This document shows positions 57,794 through 64,000 of a stretch of DNA of 64,000 nt, in pieces. Numbering within the stretch: position 1 is the stretch's first letter; each line of letters starts with the position of its first letter. The translations under genes were made by a program, and so were the position numbers. The stretch covers positions 1-64,000 of the forward strand of contig JADJSH010000037.1 of assembly GCA_016711805.1 (NCBI GenBank), written 5' to 3'. The notes below the pieces were generated by a model, which saw only the letters and a list, made by a program, of their open reading frames with translations, was not told where the DNA came from and did not search any database. Origin of the DNA: Bacteroidota bacterium (lineage in GTDB: Bacteria > Bacteroidota > Bacteroidia > B-17B0 > Aurantibacillaceae).

Positions 57794-59098
57794 ATGTCTG
57801 AAACTAATAAAGACCAGCAAATTGAAAGCTTAGAAGAGAAAGTAACTCACCTGAGCCGAATGCTTGTAAAATCATTTGGTTATGCCGACCAAGATCCTGA
57901 CACGTTTTTACAAAATGCGCGCAGAACAACGGAGGCTATTTGCCGTTTTATGTACACCAAAGAATTGGGTGAACCAAAAAGCAGAATGATGCTGAATGAT
58001 TACGGACGTGAATTATTACAGAAGAAAATCATTCCAGACAAAATAGGGATTTTAATAGGTACCATACAAACTTATGGCAATTACGCGGCACACGCACAAG
58101 ATGATTTATCGGAAGCTACGCGCGAATGGATTGCACCATGCCAAACAGCTTTAGCGAGTTTAACGAATTGGTTTTTCTTAGAATATTTAAAAGGCCACGT
58201 ACCTAACGAATTAATTACACCAGTACAAAGCTACGCGGAATCCAATGGAGGTAGAAATACCAATATTCCATCTGCGACAGTAAGTCAAAAAAAATCTCCA
58301 TTAGTACCCATTTTATTAGTGTCGATAATTGTATTGATTGGCGGAGTTGCTGCATTTTATTTTTTAAACAAAGGCTCTAACGAAGTTGTAACACAACCAG
58401 AACAAGCAACTATCGCAACAGAAAATTCAGTCAACCAACAGGAAGCCATTGTAGATAATTTAAATAGTGCAACGCCTAATGCAGATGCCAAACGTATTGC
58501 TATTTTATATTTTGATAATGGTTCGGATAACGCTGAATTATCACGATTAAGAAAAGGCTTGGCAGATATGTTGATTTCTGATTTATCAAAAATTAAGATG
58601 TTAAATGTGATTGAACGTGCACGCTTAGAAGAAATTTTAAAAGAGCAAAAACTAAATAACTCTAAAGAGTTTGACGCGTCTACTGCCACTAAAGTGGGGA
58701 AACTTTTAGGCGTACAATATATTTTAACAGGGGCTTTTTTCGATTTAATGGGCAGTATGCGAATGGATGCTCGTATTATTGATGTAGAGACAGGGAAGAT
58801 TATTAAAAGCGAAGGCATTGACGGACAAACCAATACGTTTTTTGGTTTAGAGAAAAAGTTAGTCGTTAAAATTGCTAGTGGATTAAATGTTGATTTAAAC
58901 ACTGACAGTAAAGAAACAAAAGAAACCAAGACTTCTTCCTTAAGCTACGAAACATCGTTATTGTATTCGGATGCTTTAGATAAAATGGACAAAGGAGAAA
59001 ACGGAAAAGCCATCGAGTTACTAAAAAAAGTGCTTCAAAAAAATCCTGATTTTGCGCCTGCAAAAAAAGCGCTTGATAAATTAAACGCCAACGTGTAA
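57794..59098 (+). CDS. DUF4145/HEPN-like domain + membrane helix + CsgG-like domain + TPR
   Basis: The 434-residue protein combines parts rarely seen together. Residues 10-140 are helical with ARRTTEAICRFMYTKELGE and IQTYGNYAAHAQDD, the DUF4145-type pattern (HEPN-related). One membrane helix follows (about 171-191), then a CsgG/FlgO-like domain (about 231-370: RIAILYFDNGSDNAELSRLR, MLISDLSKIKMLNVIERARL, ARIIDVETGKII) and a C-terminal TPR-like pair. There is no signal peptide, so the N-domain is cytoplasmic and the rest periplasmic. Its stop overlaps the next start (TAATG). The function is unknown. Confidence 0.8.
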   Translation: MSETNKDQQIESLEEKVTHLSRMLVKSFGYADQDPDTFLQNARRTTEAICRFMYTKELGEPKSRMMLNDYGRELLQKKIIPDKIGILIGTIQTYGNYAAHAQDDLSEATREWIAPCQTALASLTNWFFLEYLKGHVPNELITPVQSYAESNGGRNTNIPSATVSQKKSPLVPILLVSIIVLIGGVAAFYFLNKGSNEVVTQPEQATIATENSVNQQEAIVDNLNSATPNADAKRIAILYFDNGSDNAELSRLRKGLADMLISDLSKIKMLNVIERARLEEILKEQKLNNSKEFDASTATKVGKLLGVQYILTGAFFDLMGSMRMDARIIDVETGKIIKSEGIDGQTNTFFGLEKKLVVKIASGLNVDLNTDSKETKETKTSSLSYETSLLYSDALDKMDKGENGKAIELLKKVLQKNPDFAPAKKALDKLNANV

Positions 59099-61182
59099 TG
59101 AAAAAAGGATTATTCTTTTTAATAGCTATCGTATTTGCATTACATATTGATGCAAAAACAATTGCTATTTCCTATTTTGATAATTCGAGTGGGGATGCCA
59201 AATACAATGCCTTATCAAAAGGTATTGCCGACATGTTGATTACCGATTTATCAAAAGTAAAAGGCGTAACTATAGTAGAACGCGAGAAACTAGAAAAATT
59301 AATTCAGGAAATTAAATTAGGACAATCTAAATACTTCGATCAATCGACGGCACAAAAATTAGGAAAAGGTTTAGGTGCTCAGAATATATTAACGGGTTCA
59401 TTTTACATATTAGATAATATCATTCGTTTAGATGCGCGTTTAATTGATGTGCAAACAGGTGGTGTTATTTTTGCAGAACAAGTAAGTGGAAATAAAAACA
59501 ACTTTTTTGCTTTGCATCAACAACTTGCCAACTTATTAGCAAAAAATATCAATGTGCCTTATAGCCCTGATTTAAGTGGATTATATAAAGCAGGCGAAGA
59601 AGTGACTTTAAAAGAAGTGGTTAACTTTTCTAATGCATTAGAACTGCAAGATGTAGGCATGAGTAGCGACGCTAAACAGATTTTAGAAAAAACCATTAAA
59701 GACAATCCTAAATTTCGTTTCGCTAAAAACAAATTAGAAGATATTAAAGATTGGTTAAAAAAAGTAGAATTACAACGCGAACAATTAATTTTAGAGGAAT
59801 TAAAAAACACCATCAATAGCTTAGATGCCAATAGTGATAAATTTGGCATGCAAATAAGCAACGTTTGGACAACTCTTTTATCTTCCTATAAATACAATCA
59901 ATTATTATCCTTTAATAATTCGATTCGTAAAATGAAACTAGATGAAAAGAAAAAAGTGTATGGAGAAGCCTCGCCAATGACATTGGGCGAAATGTTATTG
60001 TTTTATGATTGCTCCGCTTTATCAGCTTTAAAAAAGCACGAAGAAGTAATTGATGCTGCTAAATTATTTATTACCAACTACCCTACTAGTCTATATTTTC
60101 AAAGTGTGAAAATGAATTTAGAAACTGCTATTAAAGAGTTAGAACAAAGAAGCAATGGCAAAAAAGCAATAGAGTCTAAATTATCAGCAGAGTCGTTAGA
60201 TGCTTATGTAACTTACTTAAACAAACTAGAATGGAAATCAAATTTGCAATTTGTAAATGAGAAAGAATACAAACGTTATTTACAATTATATAAATCGCAA
60301 GTATTGAGTGCAAATCCAGAAGTGATTAAGAACTGGGACGAAAGCATTAAGTTTAATGAGTTTACAGAGTTTTTTAATGTGGCGCAAAACTTCAACGATA
60401 CCAAAACGATGGAAGACATTATAGCTGCTTGTAAAATAGTGTTTACGGAATCAGATGATCAAGATAGAACCTTTACTTTAGAAAATAGTTTAGAAGATTA
60501 TAAAACTAAAACCACTGAGAAATCAGAAAAGATAAAAGAGCTTGAAACCGTTTCAAAAAAAGGGTCGAAAGCCGAATTAGAAAAAGTTATTAAATGGTTA
60601 TTTAGCAACGAACAATACAATCGTCTTGATTTATTACTAGTCATTTGCGAACGTTATACTAGTGCATACAAACCTAGCAACGAAGATGATATTGATGCAT
60701 CCCTCGCAGCATGGGACGGATTAATTTCGTTAACAGCAAAACAAAAAAGCATTGAGGAGGCTCGTAAACATTTTGAAACATTAAAAGGAAAGGCAGATGA
60801 TTATAAAGTGAATCAAAAAGATTACGATAAAGCCATTAGAGAAATTAATCAAGATTTAAAGAACCTACAAAACGATTATTCAAACTACATCAAAAACGTT
60901 AAGGATTTAGATCCTATGATACAAGTTTTAGAGAATTACGCTACCATCTATAATGAGAATCATCAGTACAGCGACGAAGCATATACCAGAAAACAATTAT
61001 TAGATTTATTTAAATTAGAAGGAGAGAAAGAACAACTACAATTATTTTTACTAACCATGAGTTATTATAATTTAGGCTACTTTGATAACGTTAAAAAAAC
61101 TGCCGCTCTTTTAAAAGAAAAATATCCTGCGGGTTCGTATACCGAATCTGTTTCATCCATCACTAGTTATTTGCCTCAATAG
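59098..61182 (+). CDS. Secreted CsgG-like domain protein with long TPR/helical region
   Basis: The 694-residue protein has a signal peptide (1-19, ending HIDAK) and then a CsgG/FlgO-like domain (20-165: TIAISYFDNSSGDAKYNALS, ADMLITDLSKVKGVTIVERE, LDARLIDVQTGGVIF) clearly paralogous to the one in the preceding gene. The rest is helical with TPR-like units and a final PAGSYTESVSSI. It should be periplasmic or outer-membrane associated. It overlaps the preceding gene by one base, and the phosphatase gene starts 6 bp after it. Confidence 0.8.
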   Translation: MKKGLFFLIAIVFALHIDAKTIAISYFDNSSGDAKYNALSKGIADMLITDLSKVKGVTIVEREKLEKLIQEIKLGQSKYFDQSTAQKLGKGLGAQNILTGSFYILDNIIRLDARLIDVQTGGVIFAEQVSGNKNNFFALHQQLANLLAKNINVPYSPDLSGLYKAGEEVTLKEVVNFSNALELQDVGMSSDAKQILEKTIKDNPKFRFAKNKLEDIKDWLKKVELQREQLILEELKNTINSLDANSDKFGMQISNVWTTLLSSYKYNQLLSFNNSIRKMKLDEKKKVYGEASPMTLGEMLLFYDCSALSALKKHEEVIDAAKLFITNYPTSLYFQSVKMNLETAIKELEQRSNGKKAIESKLSAESLDAYVTYLNKLEWKSNLQFVNEKEYKRYLQLYKSQVLSANPEVIKNWDESIKFNEFTEFFNVAQNFNDTKTMEDIIAACKIVFTESDDQDRTFTLENSLEDYKTKTTEKSEKIKELETVSKKGSKAELEKVIKWLFSNEQYNRLDLLLVICERYTSAYKPSNEDDIDASLAAWDGLISLTAKQKSIEEARKHFETLKGKADDYKVNQKDYDKAIREINQDLKNLQNDYSNYIKNVKDLDPMIQVLENYATIYNENHQYSDEAYTRKQLLDLFKLEGEKEQLQLFLLTMSYYNLGYFDNVKKTAALLKEKYPAGSYTESVSSITSYLPQ

Positions 61183-61188
61183 TACTTT

Positions 61189-63123
61189 ATGTCAAACACT
61201 AATTCATACGCCAATATCATACACGAGTTAAATAGTAAAGCGTGGGAATATAGATATATTGACAGAACCAAGGCAATGGAATTTGCTATACAAGCAAAAG
61301 AAAACGCTGAAAAATATAGTAACCTAGTTGATTTTCATTTTGCACAATTAACCATTGCACAATTAAATTTTTGGAAATCGAGCGAAAGTACACCATTAAT
61401 TACTGCCAACGAAGCACTAACATATTTTGAAAGTGTAAATATATCGCTTGGTATTTCGAGAGCAAATTCTATTTGCGCTGGCATGTACGACCAATTTGGC
61501 CAATACGAAAAAGCCATGCAACATGCTTTAAATGCTGTAAAAGCTAGCGAACTCATAGATGATGAAACTAACAAAAGTGATTGTTACACAACCTTAGGTC
61601 AAATTTATTCGCGCATACATGATTATAGCAACGCGATTACTGCTTTAAATAAGGGATTAACTATTCGTCAACATAGTAAAGACGATAAAGCTGCGGCATC
61701 ATCTTTAAATTTAATTGCTCGTAATTATGTATTGAGTAAAAATTACGAAGAGGCAAAAAACTATTATAACAAAAGCTTAACACTAAGAGAAAGCATTAAA
61801 GATGAAGATGGTATTCCTTGGACCTACTTAGGTTTAGCGAGCTTATATTCTGAACAAGAAAATTGGACTTTATCTTTAGACTATTATCAAAAAGCAGAAC
61901 AATCGAACTTAAAACAAGAAAAACGTTTTGATGTTTTATGTTTGTTAGGGAAAGGAAAAATATATTTATATCAGGCTAACTTAACAGAAAGTATTACTTG
62001 TTTAAATAAAGCATTAACTATTTCGCAAGAATTAAAAATCACTTCTATCCAATCAGAAGTGCATGAGCTACTAGCGAAAGCCTTTGAGAAATCAAGTGAT
62101 TTGGCACAAGCGCTATTTCACTTTAAAACATATAATCAATTAAGACAAGAGATTTTAAGTAACGATAAAGTAAACACACTTAAAAATCAGCAAATTGCTT
62201 TTTCGGTTGAGTCTGCTGAAAAAGAAGCAGAAATACACCGTTTAAAACATGTAGAGCTCAAAAACGCATTTGATCAAATAGCCCATCAACACCATCAATT
62301 AGAAGAAAAGAGTAAAGAAATAACAGATAGTATTACGTATGCCAAACGCATACAAGATGCTTACCTACCTGAAAAAGATTTACTGACAAAGATTTTCCCT
62401 CAAGCCTTTTTATTATTTAAACCAAAAGATATTGTAAGTGGTGATTTTTATTGGTACAGTCAATTAAGAACGCCTACTCCATCTCGTATTTTTGCAGCAG
62501 CTGATTGCACTGGACATGGTGTGCCTGGCGCCATTATGAGTGTGATTTGCAACAATGCCTTAAACGAAGTTGTAAATAATAAACACATTCATCAACCTGA
62601 TTTAATTTTAAATGAAGTACGTAACATGGTAACAGCTTCGTTTAAAAAACAAGGAGAGTCGTCGCAAAAAGATGGAATGGATATTGCCCTAGTACGTTTA
62701 ATTGAAACAGATGGCAAAACAATTTTACAATTTGCTGGTGCTAATAACCCGTTATGGATTATCAGAAAAGGACAACCATCTTCTTCATCAGAAAATATAG
62801 TAGCAACAAGCACACATTACCTCATTGAAATTAAAGCCGACAAGCAACCCATTGGAAATTACGAAAAAATGAATCCATTTACCTTACACGAAATGGATTT
62901 ACAAAGTGGTGATACCATTTATTCATTCTCTGATGGATATGCTGATCAGTTTGGCGGAACCTTTGGAAAAAAAATGAAATACAAACCTCTAAAGGATTTA
63001 CTACTTTCTATTCAGGATAAAGAGATGAGTGAACAAAACACCATTTTGTATAACGCTTACAACGACTGGAAAAGAAGTTTTGAGCAAATTGACGATGTGT
63101 GTATGATTGGTGTAAGGGTTTAA
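61189..63123 (+). CDS. TPR-PP2C (SpoIIE-type) serine phosphatase
   Basis: The 644-residue protein has about seven TPR units (residues 15-330, e.g. NKSDCYTTLGQIYSRIHDYS), a coiled coil (335-385: EKEAEIHRLKHVELKNAF) and a PP2C/SpoIIE domain (395-644) with metal-site residues in KDIVSGDFYWY, FAAADCTGHGVPGAIMSV, QKDGMDIALV and FSDGYADQFGG. No signal peptide or membrane helix is seen, so it is cytoplasmic. It would dephosphorylate Ser/Thr proteins, perhaps an anti-sigma antagonist. It is the last gene of the operon with the two CsgG-like proteins. Confidence 0.9.
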   Translation: MSNTNSYANIIHELNSKAWEYRYIDRTKAMEFAIQAKENAEKYSNLVDFHFAQLTIAQLNFWKSSESTPLITANEALTYFESVNISLGISRANSICAGMYDQFGQYEKAMQHALNAVKASELIDDETNKSDCYTTLGQIYSRIHDYSNAITALNKGLTIRQHSKDDKAAASSLNLIARNYVLSKNYEEAKNYYNKSLTLRESIKDEDGIPWTYLGLASLYSEQENWTLSLDYYQKAEQSNLKQEKRFDVLCLLGKGKIYLYQANLTESITCLNKALTISQELKITSIQSEVHELLAKAFEKSSDLAQALFHFKTYNQLRQEILSNDKVNTLKNQQIAFSVESAEKEAEIHRLKHVELKNAFDQIAHQHHQLEEKSKEITDSITYAKRIQDAYLPEKDLLTKIFPQAFLLFKPKDIVSGDFYWYSQLRTPTPSRIFAAADCTGHGVPGAIMSVICNNALNEVVNNKHIHQPDLILNEVRNMVTASFKKQGESSQKDGMDIALVRLIETDGKTILQFAGANNPLWIIRKGQPSSSSENIVATSTHYLIEIKADKQPIGNYEKMNPFTLHEMDLQSGDTIYSFSDGYADQFGGTFGKKMKYKPLKDLLLSIQDKEMSEQNTILYNAYNDWKRSFEQIDDVCMIGVRV

Positions 63124-63665
63124 TTCAAAGACGGATCAAAAGAATAATCGCTAAAAACTTTGTAGCTAGGATTGATTTTTATCAGTTCTTCGCCCCACAA
63201 TTCCTGTGGTGCAATTCTTAATAAATTAACATATTGAGTATTTTTTGTAAACCATATATCATTCTCAATCTCCTGTTCTAATTGGCCTTCACTCCAGCCA
63301 CTATAGCCAATATAAAACCTTATTTGACTGGAATTAACTTCGCCATTTTCTATCAGCTGCGACAACTCAAAAAAGTTGCCTCCCCAGTATATATCATCCA
63401 CAATATGCTGACTATCACTAAGTTTTTTACCCAAAGTATGTGTGTAAAACAATTGGTTGGGAGACATTGGACCACCTTCAAACAAAGGGAAATTCCCATT
63501 TTTAAGATGAGGAAAAATATCTCTTAAAACCATTCCGTGAGATTTATTAATAATAAATCCCAAACTTCCTATATGATTATGCTCACATAAATAGATGACA
63601 GAACGCTTAAAATGCCCATCTTGAAAAAATGGTTTAGCAATTAATATATCTCCTGCTTTTATCAA
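63120..63665 (-). CDS. YqgE/AlgH family protein
   Basis: The 181-residue cytoplasmic protein of the DUF179 group has GDILIAKPFFQDGHFKRSV at the start, LGFIINKS, LFEGGPMSPNQLFYTH and FYIGYSGWSEGQLEQEI. The biochemical role is not settled; AlgH has been linked to control of alginate in Pseudomonas. It converges on the phosphatase gene with a 4-bp overlap of the ends. The length is normal. Confidence 0.93.
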   Translation of the reverse strand: MIKAGDILIAKPFFQDGHFKRSVIYLCEHNHIGSLGFIINKSHGMVLRDIFPHLKNGNFPLFEGGPMSPNQLFYTHTLGKKLSDSQHIVDDIYWGGNFFELSQLIENGEVNSSQIRFYIGYSGWSEGQLEQEIENDIWFTKNTQYVNLLRIAPQELWGEELIKINPSYKVFSDYSFDPSLN

Positions 63666-63677
63666 GAATAACTTATA

Positions 63678-63685
63678 TATATTTG
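63678..63685 (+). promoter_or_regulatory. Possible -7 box of pdxH
   Basis: TATATTTG matches TAnnTTTG and lies 15 bp before the pdxH ATG. Upstream at the right distance only a weak TTTA is seen. Confidence 0.45.
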
Positions 63686-63700
63686 TGTAAAATTACTAAA

Positions 63701-64000
63701 ATGAGTCACGTAAACCAACATATTTCTCAGTTAAGAGAAGATTTCATGAAAGGCGAATTATCTGAAACTAATTTAAACAAAACGCCCGATGTACAATTTG
63801 AACAATGGATGCAAGATGCTATTGATGCCAAAGTAAATGAAGTAGCTGCTTGTAATTTAGCAACCGTTGATAAAAACAATAAACCATCGGCACGTATTAT
63901 TTATTTACGCGAATTCTCCGATAACGAATTTTATTTTTACACCAATTACGATTCTCGTAAGGCGGCAGAAATAGCCAACAACCCAAATGTATGCTTAACT
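63701..64000 (+). CDS. pdxH: Pyridoxamine 5'-phosphate oxidase, 5' part
   Basis: The first 100 codons of the FMN enzyme that makes pyridoxal 5'-phosphate run off the right edge. It shows M-S-H-V-N-Q-H-I-S-Q-L-R-E-D-F, then FEQWMQDAIDAKVNE, NLATVDKNNKPSARIIYLRE and FYFYTNYDSRKAAEIANNP, the PdxH N-terminal order with the FMN-binding ARIIYL segment. The frame is intact as far as it goes. It is divergent from algH with a 35-bp gap. Confidence 0.93.
   Translation, partial: MSHVNQHISQLREDFMKGELSETNLNKTPDVQFEQWMQDAIDAKVNEVAACNLATVDKNNKPSARIIYLREFSDNEFYFYTNYDSRKAAEIANNPNVCLT

Overview
The window comes from an AT-rich member of the Bacteroidota (Flavobacteriales/Sphingobacteriales-like; the order cannot be fixed by eye). 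Evidence: a Bacteroidota-type 16S rRNA gene, promoters of the TTTG-N17-20-TAnnTTTG type, secreted proteins ending in type A or type B T9SS/gliding sorting domains, SprB and PKD repeat adhesins, a CarboxypepD_reg/TonB receptor, and LytS/LytTR two-component pairs.

Layout. 0-2.5 kb: part of an rRNA operon on the minus strand (16S, tRNA-Ile, tRNA-Ala; the 23S lies off the left edge) with two tandem promoters. 2.6-6.9 kb: lptF/G-like permease, LTA-synthase-like phosphotransferase and tgt (minus). 7-12.8 kb: a secreted Asn/Gln-rich protein, lnt, a RelE/ParE toxin-antitoxin pair, lpd, a DinB/YfiT-type enzyme, and a second toxin-antitoxin pair. 12.8-17 kb: a small protein with a hairpin leader, trxA and a PKD-repeat adhesin (minus). 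17-21.3 kb: a decayed CCC-motif protein with a DUF2752 protein, and a surface polysaccharide cluster (flippase, FkbM methyltransferase, GT9) with a MITE-like element. 21.4-27 kb: TPR histidine kinase plus LytTR regulator, a class 3 lipase and an SprB-repeat T9SS protein. 27-31.5 kb: GNAT, nfu, icd, an outer-membrane protein and metF. 31.5-39.5 kb: three tandem paralogues of a large LPX-type leucine-rich-repeat T9SS cargo protein, progressively more frame-broken. 39.7-47.5 kb: purM, a DUF3352/beta-propeller-like protein, a MurG-like glycosyltransferase, uvrC and gmk, with two GC-rich dispersed repeats. 47.7-53.3 kb: two paralogous small lipoproteins, then a minus-strand run of DUF481, TonB receptor, lipoprotein-like propeller and PfkB kinase. 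53.4-57.5 kb: tRNA-Asn, tRNA-Arg and a minus-strand envelope-stress-like operon (LiaF-like, DUF4288, LytS, LytTR, MBL hydrolase), with a deletion-like fusion between the last two. 57.7-63.1 kb: a three-gene operon joining a cytoplasmic DUF4145/HEPN-like domain, two CsgG-like domains, TPRs and a PP2C/SpoIIE phosphatase; this is the best candidate for an undescribed system. The end holds algH/yqgE and the start of pdxH.

A striking feature is the number of single-base frame breaks between 6.6 and 39.5 kb. They hit housekeeping genes (tgt, lnt, lpd, icd) as well as accessory ones, mostly in short homopolymers, while the right-hand 24 kb is almost free of them. For the housekeeping genes this points to residual sequence errors rather than real decay. 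I therefore annotate these as single genes with a frameshift. The third LRR paralogue and the CCC-motif gene look more truly decayed.
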